From: Coccinella septempunctata | Taxonomy: Eukaryota > Arthropoda > Insecta > Coleoptera > Coccinellidae | DNA length: 64,000 nt | Direction of reading: 5' to 3' | Assembly (NCBI RefSeq): GCF_907165205.1 | Contig: NC_058197.1 | Location: 14,376,266-14,440,265 of the forward strand | Shown: positions 32,311 through 46,089 of the stretch, piece after piece | How the letters are laid out: each line of letters starts with the position of its first letter | Position numbering within the stretch: the first letter of the stretch is position 1 | The notes under the pieces: model-generated | The model's input: only the letters and a program-made list of their open reading frames with translations | Database searches by the model: none | Told to the model about the DNA's origin: nothing | Program-made: the position numbers and the translations under genes

Positions 32311-35300
32311 AAGGATTTCTGTCTTCGAGTGGAGGTAGAGCAAAGGTTGGCCACACCATAAGCCCATGGAGACAGTGTTCAAGGGACGATCTATGGATTG
32401 ATAGGAGAATCTCTCAGTTGGAACGATATCGTCTGGTTATTGAAGTTTTTGTAGGAAAAAGACTGCCCTACACCAGTAACACATCAGTGTCTTCCGTCAT
32501 CTTTTCTTCCTTGAATAGGGTTTCTCGTGGATCCTACGGATATGGAACGTCGATTTCTCCATTATCTCAGCAACCAGAGCCAGTGGTCCCCTTTCATATC
32601 CCACCACTCCCAAGGGACCTGAAATTAAAACTTCCGAATATTTCGGACATATTTTTCGCATCTTTTCATTAGGACGTCTCTGGCGGGGTACGGTTTCCTC
32701 CGTCTCCTCTCCTGACGATGGCCATATCTCTGGGGTGATGTTAGCGGGTACGATACGACGCAACTTCAACCCTTTCAGCAGTTGACAACCTTTCCGTTCA
32801 CGCGGAGAGAGAGAGGGGGAGAGAAAATGTCGCATTTATGAATTCTTGAGGTGCATTAGCATTCCGGGCCTGCGAGGATTGTGAAAAACCGAAATTTTAT
32901 GGTAATATTTATTGTTCTCGTTCTCCTGATGTGCTCAGTTCGTTCGCATTCGATTCGATAGAATTTTTTTCAAGACAATTTTCGAGCCTTTGTTACAGTG
33001 TGGTGTTTCTGCTGAGATAAGTTGAAGAGAAAACATAAATTGATTAAAAAGCCTTGACTTTTGACTAGCAATTCATGTTGTGGATTGCAGATTGTTACAC
33101 TGCGATTCTTAGTTCAATTTTGCTTTCATTAAGGCTGCTCTAGCACCTACACCATCTACAGCTCGCTCCTCAAAAGCATAGTTTCGATGGACTCCATATC
33201 TGGGCTTGTACAAAGATAGATTTAACATATTTCTGCTTTCCTATAAGGAATTCTGAATGGGAATTCAGCATATTTCCATTGGAATCCTTTCAGACCTCTC
33301 CCAACTAGCAAAATAGTCCTATATCTTTTTTCTTATACGACAATTTGGCCTTGTAGTTGTTGTAATATTATCCCACGAATACTTTTTTGTCATGTAAATA
33401 TTCTGATAGGGACCATTTTGTTGTGTTGAACTAAAAAGTTCTATAAATTATCGTGTAAATATGCTCACAACAATATTATAGGACATTTATACAATTATTT
33501 CGTAGGATGTTGTATAAACGTTTACAGGACAATTTTTATACCACATTTTCATCCATGAGATGTAGTTGTCGATTAATTGTCGTAATGATGTATGTTGAAA
33601 CAGTTATATGTCTCCTATAGGAATGTCCTGTACGTGTATGTTGGGAATCCTTTTCACGACTTATTCTGAATATGAAATATAACTATCGTAAAAGGCCTGC
33701 ATGGTAGGTCAACTAAAGGACCCTTACAAAATCATAATAAAACAAAAGATTCATATTCAACAAAGCTATACAACCAACTTGGATGCAGAGGTATTATTCG
33801 TCAATATAGGTCTGATCTAATGCGTTCTTGGAAAAAAGTAAAACATAGTGGAGCTTTCAGGCGAGTGTTATGAGAAAATACTGCGTGCAGTAGAAGAAAC
33901 TCATTTCGAAAGTGAAGCACACAATTTACTCAGGTATAAACACATAGAATTAAGTGAGGTTATATGATTTGTCCCCTAAGAGTTCTCTTCGCGACTAAAT
34001 GTGATCAACTTGTCGCAAAGAGGTTATAATAAACTGTCGATGCGACCATGCCGGTTCTATATTGTGTTGCGAATGTTGCATAATAAAACAAATTTGTTGT
34101 ATTAATGTGGAATGAAGGTAACTAAGAATCATGTAAAAAACAAACAGATAAGTTGTTACAGTAATGTATTCAAAAAATTTTGGTGAAATATAGGTATGCC
34201 TAATACTATATTTTTTAAATTATTATGAAATATGTATTATGAAGGTACCATAAGTTCTCAAAATATTGAGCCAATGTCTGCTCAATATTCTGATCACAAG
34301 ATTGGAAGTTGTGAGAACAGATCCTGAGAATTTTTTTCAGTTTTTGGCAATTTCTGGCTACGTTTCAACTATGAACGTGAAATTCAACGCACATACCTAA
34401 TTATTGTAGGTACCTATATTCAAAATTATGAATCATGTGAAAGTGCATATTATTGCAATTGAAAAAAATGAGTATATGCCCTCTCTCACGAACGATCATT
34501 AAACTAGATGTGATAGCCTATTGACTCATTGGTTTCATGCTGCTTTATTTTGCGAAAGATATTCATTTATTTTCACTACACATCTTTTTGATAACTTTAT
34601 ATTTATAACAGAATTATATCCTCGAATACGGGCCTGTTATTCTATGCAGCAATAAATAACAAAGGTTGGATAAGTATTCGATTGATGTACCTTACAGAAT
34701 CAATATGTTCTATAAAAGTTCCATTTGTCATAAGAAAATTATATTGAAAAGACGCCATCTTAAAAACTAGAAGGATACGTAGCATCAATCGCCATATTGT
34801 AAAAAACAAATCAAATGTATGAAAAACTATAATTTTGGGTCTCCTATGTGGATGGAATTATTTTTCTTTATAGCATTGATGAAAAATTGAGTAATAGGGC
34901 ACACTGAATGGGGCAAGAACAAAAATCAACAGAAATTTTTTTTTTCGAATGAATTTTTTTTCTCTTAATATTATTTATTTCTGAAGCGCATGAAAATTTA
35001 GTATCATATATGACATCTATTTCACAGTAAAATTAATTTGCCATGTGAAATACCCTCTGAATTTCGCGACATTACATTTTATCATCAATGTATTCGCTGT
35101 AACAAAGATTCATCACTTGAAAATGGAAATATATTTATCGATGTGGAAGAATGATTAGTTTGTCTACTAGTGGGGCACATTTAAACGATCGTATAGTTTT
35201 ATAAATATTATCAGAATCACAAAATAGTCTCATACCTGAACGAAATATAATTAGGAATGAAAGGTCGTATAGGGGAACATTAACGGTTCTGAAAGTTCTA

Positions 35301-36870
35301 TTAAATGTCGTATTACAGTTCGCTGAATGTTTATTCGACAATCCTGTAACAGTTCTAAAGTGCTCTACCAAACTAATCAAAATAACTTAATTGTCGTATA
35401 AATCTTGCCCATTTTGGTTGAATATGTGTTGTATATACGAAATGAAAAAGTTTATAGGACTTTGTCTTGTCGTGTAAAAAAGGACTGAGAACGTTTACAG
35501 AATTTTTACAAGACATGAAATTGCTAGCTGGGCTTAGTTTCAAAGTTCAGGAGGAACCGAACTTCTTGGAATGTTCCAAGCCTGGAAGGTTCCATCAGTT
35601 TTTTTCCTTTTGGATGTACGGGTTAATTCTTTGTCTGCCTCTTGCATGAGAAGAAATAAATCAATTCCTTGCAGGTGCACTTTTCTGAGCTACTGCATTT
35701 GTGATAGAACTCGATCAATTGCTTTAAAGGAGATCAGCAAACCTAATGAAAGGTTTATTCATCTACCATTGCAACAATAGTCGAAAACCTTTTTGAGATT
35801 GCAGATCTTGAAATGGAAATGAACACTGTGGAAGATAACCACTCATAAGATTCGTAGAATTTTGTTCTTCCAAATGAAAAGGCCATATTATGTAGTCTGA
35901 TGTCTCGAAACTGTTAGGTTTAGTTGCCAAAGCAGAATATAAAGAGATTGGTCGTACTCTTTGCAAATACATGCTTCAGCTATTTATTGACTAAGGACTT
36001 CTACGACTGATGATGGTGAAGGAATGAAGATCAATCTTCTCCAGAGATGAACCTAGGTAATAGAGAACTGAAAATTTTCTACCAAAGTTAGATGAGTCAA
36101 GATGGAAAATTTGAGTTTTGCCAACGTAATGGCTCAAAGCAAGGCAGTGTCTTCAAGACCTGCCCCGATGATGAAGACGATATGAGGAAAGACATAAAAG
36201 TGAGAATTATCCGGGCCATATTAGCATCCCGGCTAATTCAAACGTCAAAACTGCGTACTTCCATTAGTGGCGAGTGGAAAATGAGAGTCGAAGCGTAACT
36301 TTGAATGTCGTCCTCAGAAACGGGAAGAAACTCGGCGTATTTTTCACACCGAACGGTTATTAAGACAGACATAATTTTACACATCACGAATAATTCGAAT
36401 GCCAGATTCACATTTGTCGAGACGATGATAATTTTTCATTCTGCGAAGAATATGTTCGGAGCTGCGAGGAGGAAAACCATTCAATTAGCCTCTGGATGCT
36501 GAGTGGTCTCCCTGCAGTCAGCAAGAGGCAGAATAATTTGATATCGGTGAATCGAACAAGGAGAAAATTATAATGCTCACGCAGTTTATGTTTGGAGACT
36601 TATAGATAGATATATAGCTTGTTAGCAATCTTTCTTGCGGTCGTCACGTGGTCTAAACTCTGGATCAGAACGATATTCACTTACCTACAATATACCAGCT
36701 CTTTGTTGTTGTTGTAAGAGCCGTAGGGTGGACATCTGGTGGGAAGCTGGAAAACTAGGACGCCATTTGGACCTGCCACCACCAGTAAGGAACCATTTTC
36801 GTTGGCGATGATTTTTTCTGGCGAGAATATGGGTGGTGAGAGCGGTAGGAGTTTCTGTAAGAAGAGAATT
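32311..36870. other. Long AT-rich stretch without a recognisable gene
   Basis: No frame shows a domain. A short word of the form TGTCGTATAA or TCGTGTAAA recurs at about 33340 (inverted), 33440, 33570, 35188, 35264, 35308, 35392 and 35468, suggesting an old repeat or element. Bases about 36090-36540 look like another unique island. A GAGAGAGAGAGGGGGAGAGA run lies at about 32805. Confidence 0.45.
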
Positions 36871-36872
36871 AA

Positions 36873-37680
36873 TTATATTGGGAATAGTTCACTGGTTTTG
36901 AGTATCGTATTCAGAAATAGAAGGGAAAAAATTAGCTTAGACACACACAGTTCTACTTTCATAGCTTTCAGTAACTTTAGTTTCAAGTATTGTTTGTGTT
37001 GGCCAGTAATGGTGAGGCCTTGCGTCACCAGGTTATTTGGAGTTTTATCCCTCACTCCACAGAAACTGCACTTGTCAGTTTCTGCTTGACCCCTTCTCAT
37101 TAGATGCATCCTGAGACGGCAGTGTCCTGTGAGGTAGTCAGAGAGGAAGTCAGCATATTTTCACTGAGATACAACAGTGATGCCAAGACCTTAGAGCTCT
37201 GTGCTCTGATAGTAGCTCGACATATCTGTTATTCGTTTTTATCAACAGTTATTTAAATTTTTCTTCTTCAAAGTCGCTCAGGTAGGATCCTAATCAGCAT
37301 GAGCACCTGGTGCTTGTCTTTGATAACAACCTGACATTACCTGTCGTGTTTTTGGTATCTGGTTATCTGGAGTTTCATCCCTCACGCCACAGAATCTGCA
37401 CTTGTCAGTTTCTGCTTGACCTCATTAGATGCATCCTGAGACGGCAGTGTCCTGTGAGGTAGTCAGAGAGGAAGTCAGCATATTTTCACTGAGATACAAC
37501 ATGACCTTAGAGATCTGTGCTCGGTTAGTAGCTCGACATATCTGTTATTCGTTTTTATCAACAGTTATTTAAATTTTTCTTCTTCAAAGTCGCTCAGGTA
37601 GGATCCTAATCATCGTGAGCATCTGGTGCTTGTCTTTGATAACAATCTGACATTCCCTGTCGTGTTTTTTAACCATCTTG
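36873..37680 (-). pseudogene. LINE C-terminal knuckle fragment, tandemly duplicated
   Basis: On the minus strand, near 37110-37020, the reading is CRLRMHLMRRGQAETDKCSF then CGVRDKTPNN, the LTGH..L...C..C cysteine knuckle at the end of Jockey/R1-like LINE proteins. The block from about 37035 to 37360 recurs from 37365 to 37675, offset 330 bp (CTCACTCCACAGAAACTGCA at 37051 and CTCACGCCACAGAATCTGCA at 37381). The two units are highly similar, with small deletions in the second. A related knuckle occurs at 61085-61330. Confidence 0.7.
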
Positions 37681-39224
37681 GTATGTTATTTTGTGTTGGT
37701 GGTGGGGTCCCTTTCCCAGTCTTCCACGAAGTTAACACGTTGTATGTCTTTACCTTATGGGCAAACGTTTTTCAAAAAACAGAAAGTATCTGTGGTGACA
37801 AAATCAATTAGACATCGAGTTTGTCACCCTATGACTCAGAAGAAAGATATCTGCATTTTGTAACAATGATATTCAAAGACCTGATCTTAAACGTTGTTTA
37901 AGTCTCGAAAGATATGGTCTAAAACCATCGGAGAATAACTTAACCCTTCTGGTAGAAAAAGGAACCTTGTCTGGAGCAGGTCTATGAACCCATTGGGCAG
38001 GTACAACAAGCTAGAATCACCAATCCAATTAATCCTCATTTTTCCAACCTTCTGATCCCATTTCACAGAGCTGTGATGATGTTAACGACTTCTTCCTTTG
38101 GTAGCGCTAACAATTCGATGTTTGTTAGTACCGATGACTGAATAACATCACTTAGAAACACCTGCATCTACAGATTCTGCTTCATGAACGGCAGTAGATG
38201 CTGATAAGTTGGTTTAGCGTCATCACTTTGTTTTGTACCGATGAAGGAGTTGTGTTGATATGAAAAAAGAGGTAATCATGGTCATCTCCTGTTATTTTTC
38301 TGTGGAGATTCAAATAGTTTCTTGTTAATAATGTTTCAATGAACAATTTAGATGAAAAACGAAAGAATAAAACGTTTGATTACACGATATCGATATCTTG
38401 GGTCGCACAGCTTCTTGTATAAGCTCCTCTGGGGTTTCCTGGTGCAATAAAGACATATCACAGGCAAAGATACCAATGAAAAATCTTCCTTATTAGCCGC
38501 ATTATCCCCCGGTCCCATTACCTCGGAAAATATCGGGGAAATTATTCAAATTTCCCCGGTAAGGAAGCCTTCGGCCGGCCATAACCGCGAAAAAATTGAT
38601 AAACGTCTGGAATTAACCGCCCGAGGAGAAATTAAGGCAAATCCCGATATTGATGGCCGAACAACCTCCGTGGCCGCCCCCGCCCCCTCTCACCCCTAAT
38701 CCCATTTATTGCCTAATTCGAATCGCGGGTGGGAAAGTTGCGTTTATAAATTATCGAAATTATTGCATTAAAAAATCCATCTAAGAAGTCAAAGAGACCA
38801 TTTTCTCGGAAACGTTTTTTTTTTTAATGTTAACCGATAGCTATTTCCCCGAGCTTCGGGCGTTTCTGCGGAGAGTGGATCTCGTAAAAATGGGTTCGAG
38901 ACCCGATGGAGTCTTTCTTAAGGTGTTCTTGGGGTTGAGGGAGAAATGAATCCCGAAAAATTCGTTCAATTAGACGATATTCGATGGAATATTCAGGTTC
39001 GGTGATTCCGAAGAGATTTTAAAATTTTTTGTGGGTACTAAGACAGTTTTTCATGAATATCTTGGCAGGGAACTTCATATTTCATGATTTTATACTGCCA
39101 TATGAATACTAAGTTGTACAGGGTATCCGAAATTGCTTGATTTCCGCTGTTTCTTGTAATTCTCAACTAGAAAGGTGAAAACGTTCAAAAGAGTCCTTGG
39201 CTCGATTTGAGTGGAAAATCCATC
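37681..39224. other. No gene seen; unique island at about 38470-38960
   Basis: The island portion is CpG-rich with ATTA/TAAT words and GGCCGGCC. The stretch 39120-39224 is a degenerate lead-in to the satellite array. No motif-bearing frame. Confidence 0.45.
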
Positions 39225-42200
39225 TCGATTTTTTGGGTCAAAAATGAGCAAGGGGTAAGACCCCCCCTAAAATGACCTATTTGCTCCTCTGCCTGGAAAT
39301 GAGGGTAATCTATTGCTGTCCTAGGATATGGAGTGCATAAAAGTTATTTGGAAGATTCTATAAAACCAAACAGTTGATGATTCTATAGAGAATTGCACTC
39401 CAGAGAGCCCTTCAAAGTGAACTCGAAAATGAAAAATGGAAAATCAAAAAAGTTCATTTTCTCCTAAACGGTGTCAGATATTTGAAAGTTGGGTATGGAA
39501 ATATAGGTTTTCGAATACGCTGAATCCATTGCTAGCAATTTCGTGAGCCTATCTCCCTTCGTTTAGATTTTCACCTCCGAAATGGCATTTTTCAAAAATT
39601 TCCAAATTTCAAACTGCGATATCTCCTGTTACATTCGTCAGATCCAATTGGGATTTGCGGTTCCATAATCAGCGTTAGCGAGGCTTTCACCGTAGCACAA
39701 AAACTCGATTTCGAAAATTTCGATTTTTTGGGTCAAAAATGAGCAAGGGGTAAGACCCCCCTAAAATGACCTATTTGCTCCTCTGCCTGGAAATGAGGGT
39801 AATCTATTGCTGTCCTAGGATATTGAGTGCATAAGAGTTATTTTGAGGATTCTATAAAACCAAACAGTTGATGATTCCATAAAGAATTGCACTCCAGAGA
39901 GCCCTTCAAAGTGAACTCGAAAATGAAAAATGGAAAATCAAGAAAGTTCATTTTCTCCTAAACGGTGTCAGATATTTAAAAGTTTGGTAAGGAAATATAG
40001 GTTTTCGAATACGCTGAATCCATTGCTAGCAATTTCGTGAGCGTATCTCCCTTCGTTTAGAATGTTTAGATTTTCACCACCGAAATGGCATTTTTCAAAA
40101 ATTTCAAATTTCAATCTGCGATATCTCCTGTTATATTCTTTTGATCCAATTGGGATTTGCGGTTCCATAATAGGCGTTGGCGAGGCTTTCACCGCAGCAC
40201 AAAAACTTGATTTCGAAAATCTCGATTTTTTGGGTCAAAAATGAGCAAGGGGTAAGAACCCTCTAAAATGACCTATTTGCTCCTCTGCCTGGAAATGAGG
40301 GTAATCTATTGCTGTCCTAGGATATTGAGTGCATAAGAGTTATTTTGAGGATTCTATAAAACCAAACAGTTGATGATTCCATAAAGAATTGCACTCCAGA
40401 GAGCCCTTCAAAGTGAACTCGAAAATGAAAAATGAAAAATCAAAAAAGTTCATTTTCTCCTAAACGGTGTCAGATATTTAAAAGTTTGGTAAGGAAATAT
40501 AGGTTTTCGAATACGCTGAATCCATTGCTAGCAATTTCGTGAGCGTATCTCCCTTCGTTTAGATTTTCACCACCGAAATGGCATTTTTCAAAAATTTCAA
40601 ATTTCAATCTGCGATATCTCCTGTTATATTCGTCTGATCCAATTGGGATTTGCGGTTCCATAATCAGCGTTGGCGAGGCTTTCACCGTAGCACAAAAACT
40701 CGATTTCGAAAATCTCGATTTTTTGGGTCAAAAATGAGCAAGGGGTAAGACCCCCCTAAAATGACCTATTTGCTCCTCTGTCTGGAAATGAGGGTAATCT
40801 ATTGCTGTCCTAGGATATTGAGTGCATATAAGTTATTTTGAAGATTCTATAAAACCAAACAGTTGATGATTCCATAGAGAATTGCACTCCAGAGAGCCCT
40901 TCAAAGTGAACTCGAAAATGAAAAATGGAAAATCAAAAAAGTTCATTTTCTCCTAAACGGTGTCAGATATTTGAAAGTTTGGTATGGAAATATAGGTTTT
41001 CGAATACACTGAATCCATTGCCAGCAATTTCGTGAGCCTATCTCCCTTCGTTCAGATTTTCACCTCCGAAATGGCATTTTTCAAAAATTTCAAATTTCAA
41101 TCTGCGATATCTCCTGTTATATTCTTTTGATCCAATTGGGATTTGCGGTTCCATAATAGGCGTTGGCGAGGCTTTCACCGTAGCACAAAAACTCGATTTC
41201 GAAAATCTCGATTTTTTGGGTCAAAAATGAGCAAGGGGTAAGACCCCCCTAAAATGACCTATTTGCTCCTCTGTCTGGAAATGAGGGTAATCTATTGCTG
41301 TCCTAGGATATTGAGTGCATATAAGTTATTTTGAAGATTCTATAAAACCAAACAGTTGATGATTCCATAGAGAATTGCACTCCAGAGAGCCCTTCAAAGT
41401 GAACTCGAAAATGAAAAATGGAAAATCAAAAAAGTTCATTTTCTCCTAAACGGTGTCAGATATTTGAAAGTTTGGTATGGAAATATAGGTTTTCGAATAC
41501 GCTGAATCCATTGCCAGCAATTTCGTGAGCCTATCTCCCTTCGTTCAGATTTTCACCTCCGAAATGGCATTTTTCAAAAATTTCAAATTTCAATCTGCGA
41601 TATCTCCTGTTATATTCTTTTGATCCAATTGGGATTTGCGGTTCCATAATAGGCGTTGGCGAGGCTTTTACCGCAGCACAAAAACTCGATTTCGAAAATC
41701 TCGATTTTTTGGGTCAAAAATGAGCAAGGGGTAAGACCCCTCTAAAATGACCTATTTGCTCCTCTGCCTGGAATTCAGGGTAATCTATTGCTGTCCTAGG
41801 ATATTGAGTGCATGAAAGTTATTTTGAGGATTCTATAAAACCAAACAGTTGATGATTCCATAGAGAATTGCACTCCAGAGAGCCCTTCAAAGTGAACTCG
41901 AAAATGAAAAATGGAAAATCAAAAAAGTTCATTTTCTCCTAAATGGTGTCAGGTATTTGAAAGTTTGGTATGGAAATATAGGTTTTCGAATACGCTGAAT
42001 CCATTGCTAGCAATTTCGTGAGCCTATCTCCCTTCGTTTAGATTTTCACCTCCGAAATGGCATTTTTAAAAAATTTCAAATTTCAATCTGCGATATCTCC
42101 TGTTATATTCCTCAGATCCAATTGGGATTTCCGTTTATATAATCAGCGTTACCTAGGCTTCCACCCCAGCACATACACTCGATTTCGAAAATCTCGATTT

Positions 42201-44058
42201 TTTTGGGTCAAAAATGAGCAAGGGGTAAGACCCCCCTAAAATGACCTATTTGCTCCTCTGCCTGGAAATGAGGGTAATCTATTGCTGTCCTAGGATATTG
42301 AGTGCATATAAGTTATTTTGAAGATTCTATAAAACCAAACACTTGATGATTCCATAGAGAATTGCACTCCAGAGAGCCCTTCAAAGTGAACTCGAAAATG
42401 AAAAATGGAAAATCAAAAAAGTTCATTTTCTCCTAAACGGTTTCAGATATTTGAAAGTTTGGTATGGAAATATAGGTTTCCGAATACGCTGAATCCATTG
42501 CTAGCAATTTCGTGAGCCTATCTCCCTTCGTTTAGATTTTCACCTCCGAAATGGCATTTTTAAAAAATTTCAAATTTCAATCTGCGATATCTCCTGTTAT
42601 ATTCCTCTGATCCAATTGAGATTTGCGGTTCCATAATCAGCGTTGGCGAGGCTTTCACCGTAGCACAAAAACTCGATTTCGAAAATCTCGATTTTTTGGG
42701 TCAAAAATGAGCAAGGGGTAAGACCCCCCTAAAATGACCTATTTGCTCCTCTGCCTGGAAATGAGGGTAATCTATTGCTGTCCTAGGATATTGAGTGCAT
42801 AAAAGTTATTTTGAGGATTCTATTATACCAAACAGTTGATGATTCCATAGAGAATTGCTCTCCAGAGAGCCCTTCAAAGTGAACTCGAAAATGAAAAATG
42901 GAAAATCAAAAAAGTTAATTTTCTCCTAAACGGTGTCAGATATTTGAGAGTTTGGTATGGAAATATAGGTTTTCGAATACGCTGAATCCATTGCTAGCAA
43001 TTTCGTGAGCCTAGCTCCCTTCGTTTAGATTTTCACCTCCGAAATGGCATTTTTAAAAAATTTCAAATTTCAATCTGCGATATCTCCTGTTATATTCCTC
43101 TGATCCAATTGGGATTTCCGGTTATATAATCAGCGTTGGCGAGGCTTTCACCGCAGCACAAAAACTCGATTTCGAAAATCTCGATTTTTTGGGTCAAAAA
43201 TGAGCAAGGGGTAAGAACCCTCTAAAATGACCTATTTGCTCCTCTGCCTGGAAATGAGGGTAATCTATTGCTGTCCTAGGATATTGAGTGCATAAGAGTT
43301 ATTTTGAGGATTCTATAAAACCAAACAGTTGATGATTCCATAAAGAATTGCACTCCAGAGAGCCCTTCAAAGTGAACTCGAAAATGAAAAATGAAAAATC
43401 AAAAAAGTTCATTTTCTCCTAAACGGTGTCAGATATTTAAAAGTTTGGTAAGGAAATATAGGTTTTCGAATACGCTGAATCCATTGCTAGCAATTTCGTG
43501 AGCGTATCTCCCTTCGTTTAGATTTTCACCACCGAAATGGCATTTTTCAAAAATTTCAAATTTCAATCTGCGATATCTCCTGTTATATTCTTTTGATCCA
43601 ATTGGGATTTGCGGTTCCATAATAGGCGTTGGCGAGGCTTTCACCGCAGCACAAGAACTCGATTTCGAAAATCTCGATTTTTTGGGTCAAAAATGAGCAA
43701 GGGGTAAGACCCCCCTAAAATGACCTATTTGCTCCTCTGCCTGGAAATTAGGGTAATCTATTGCTGTCCTAGGATATTGAGTGCATAAAAGTGATTTTGA
43801 GGATTCTATAAAACCAAACAGTTGATGATTCCATAGAGAATTGCACTCCAGAGAGCCCTTCAAAGTGAACTCGAAAATGAAAAATGGAAAATCAAAAAAG
43901 TTCATTTTCTCCTAAACGGTGTCAGATATTTGAAAGTTTGGTATGGAAATACAGGTTTTCGAACACGCTCAATCTATTGCGAGCAATTTCGAAAGCTTTT
44001 CTCCCTTCGTTGAGATTTTCATCTTGGAAATGGCAATTTTCAAAAATTTCGAATTTCA
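39225..44058. repeat. Satellite array, about 493-bp unit, nearly ten copies
   Basis: Using TCGATTTTTTGGGTCAAAAA as a landmark, units start at 39225, 39720, 40222, 40715, 41208, 41701, 42194, 42688, 43181 and 43674. Spacings are 495, 502, 493, 493, 493, 493, 494, 493 and 493. Units contain AAATTTCAATCTGCGATATC, CTATTGCTGTCCTAGGATAT and GAACTCGAAAATGAAAAATG. The 502-bp unit has a short AATGTTTAGA duplication. The last unit decays after about 43960. Short minus-strand frames recur because the sequence does; they are not genes. Confidence 0.97.
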
Positions 44059-44460
44059 CTTGAGAATTCGTCAAGACCGAACGGTGGCACCGAAATGGAC
44101 GAAGTTCTCAGATTTATGACTAGAGGAGCTGCTCTTTCAGAATATGTATCACATTCAGATCTACGACAATTATCCTGGAAGAAAAACAGCTCGAAATTTG
44201 ACCTTCGAAAAATTCCCAAAAAGTTTGGTTCAGTTAAAACTTTCTCAAGAGCAAACGGTTGCGTCGGGGTGGATGAAATATCGAGATTTATCATAAGAAA
44301 GGTTGCTCTCTTAGTTTTTAGTATGTACCACGTTAAGATCTTCTACGATTTTTCTAATAGATACCTAACTACATACAGCATATATGAGCATACGTTGCAG
44401 TTGAAATTTCCAACACTCAATTTCGATTCAATCGAAATAAATATCTAATAGGTCATCCAC
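44059..44460. repeat. Diverged two-unit repeat bordering the satellite
   Basis: The blocks around 44085-44190 (ATGGACGAAGTTCTCAGATT, AGAGGAGCTGCTCTTTCAG, ATCACATTCAGATCTACGA) and 44270-44365 (GTGGATGAAATATCGAGATT, AAAGGTTGCTCTCTTAG, ACGTTAAGATCTTCTACGA) align with many differences, about 180 bp apart. It may be a remnant of an older satellite family. Confidence 0.55.
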
Positions 44461-45239
44461 CAAGGGACAACCTGTATAGTAGTTTCATGCACATACAGAA
44501 ATTTCAGTTAGGTTTTCCGAAATTCGTGACAGTTTCATCACAATTTCGAATGGATAAAAATATTGCACCCCCTTCGCGAACAACCCGAATACGTCTAGTC
44601 TGCCGATAAACGACGTCTACACAAAAATCGTCGGTGTACAAAACGACGCTTCCGCTACATCGGTAGCAACATTGAAATTCAGGCGGGGAACAACGGTCAG
44701 CGCGACAAATGCAAAAATCGCTAACGACTTTATGCAAATAACACCGGCGCGGCCGAATGAGAAGTAGCAGTTTACATTCGCTGACTTTTAAAGCTTGTTG
44801 ACTAATTCATAGCAACTTATTCCCGAGTCCCAGGCGGCCGCGACCCCCCGCCGGAGGTCCGGGGGAAAAAAGCGCCTTTTTTCCCTCCAAACTTCTCCGG
44901 GCGCGCGAGTTATTAAAGAAGATTAACAATAAAAACCATTGTCGCTCCGAAGAAATATGAACAGTCGTTCAATTAATATATTCAGGGGTGGGATCCGGGG
45001 CCGCCCGCCCGACCCACCTTCGCGGGCGAAACATTATGCTTTCGGTTTTAATTTTTTATTCTCGAAAATACACCATCGAGATTAATAAGGCTTGAAATGT
45101 GATGTCTGTTCTCTCCGAGAATTAAAAATAAAAGGGCCGTTATCGGGGGGTGGCGCGGAGGGTTCCTTGAGCCGGTATTTACGTAAATATGGGAGTAATG
45201 GCGGGGAAGGCGGCGTGAGTGATGTTCGAACAGTCCCGG
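44461..45239. other. No gene seen; unique island
   Basis: GC-rich unique DNA, including GCGGCCGCG and GGGCGCGCG words at 44820-44910 and ATTAATA-type words nearby. Overlapping short frames only. Confidence 0.4.
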
Positions 45240-45563
45240 GGGATTCACCTGGAGATCATCGCCTACGTGGATTATTATTACGTTTTCTTCGCTCGCCACG
45301 CTTCAGAAGTGCTAATTACTGACATACAGACGAAAAGTCAATTATACATTATTATATTATTAATAAAAACATTTTTTCTTCTATAAATTTAACACCTTGT
45401 ATCTCGGAGATGAAGTATTTATCGACATATGTTTATAGACAATGTACGAATTATTTTTGACGTAGAACACGTGGTCGAGAAAGAATACTCTTATTTTACA
45501 AAACGTTCAAATATTGATTAGATAATGAGGATAAATTCAGATGCATACCACCCGCTGATATGA
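45240..45563. repeat. Repeat Z, copy 1 (recurs at 46090)
   Basis: From GGATTCACCTGGAGATCATC to about 45475 this matches 46090-46325 in direct orientation with few changes. The following AATACTCTTATTTTACAAAA block is a MITE-end word also at 46667 and 51740. Bases 45524-45564 are inverted at 48533-48573. Confidence 0.8.
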
Positions 45564-45927
45564 AGGTTTTTTACCGTGCAGTACAGTTAGAAATACGACA
45601 AGTTTGAAAGTTTGAGGCAAGTCACTTGTAGCATTTTCATTCCTTCCGTAGTGTACACCTGAGCGGATATCTTCACTATTTTCCGCTTTCTTGAGTCCGT
45701 TGGACCAGCTGAAAATACTTACCTACCGTTAAAACTTGGTCTAGTTATTGTAGGCAGTGTAGAGTGCCGGCTTCCGCGACCGTTCGACCGCCGTTGGGTC
45801 CCAGAAGGGCTTGGGGTTCCTACCGTATTTTGGTGCTCATTTTGTTAATATATTGCCGACCTCCGATCGAGTTACAGGTTGACAGCTTCTTCCGACCTGT
45901 TGTCTGACTGGCAGCCATTTTGAGGGT

Positions 45928-46021
<94 letters not shown>

Positions 46022-46089
46022 AAGAGAGTATAAGGAGTATTCTTTATTCCAGGCATGTTAGACCATGTCAGTAACGTGGATCAATATGG
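45564..46089. repeat. Repeat Y with GA microsatellite, copy 1
   Basis: About 500 bp from AAGGTTTTTTACCGTGCAGT to GTAACGTGGATCAATATGGG recur at 50898-51400 in the same orientation. Both copies contain ACTGGCAGCCATTTTGAG followed by a GA run. Both encode on the minus strand a short KMAASQTTGRKKLSTCNS peptide ending at a stop. The mobile family is unknown. Confidence 0.8.
45935..46018. repeat. (GA)n microsatellite
   Basis: About 40 uninterrupted GA/AG dinucleotides inside repeat Y. The sister copy at 51279-51327 is about half as long. Confidence 0.97.

Noticed and set aside
45820..46056. Leu-Ser repeat protein on the minus strand
   Set aside because: It is the GA microsatellite read in frame. 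The sister copy at 51177-51365 has a different repeat length and the same stop.
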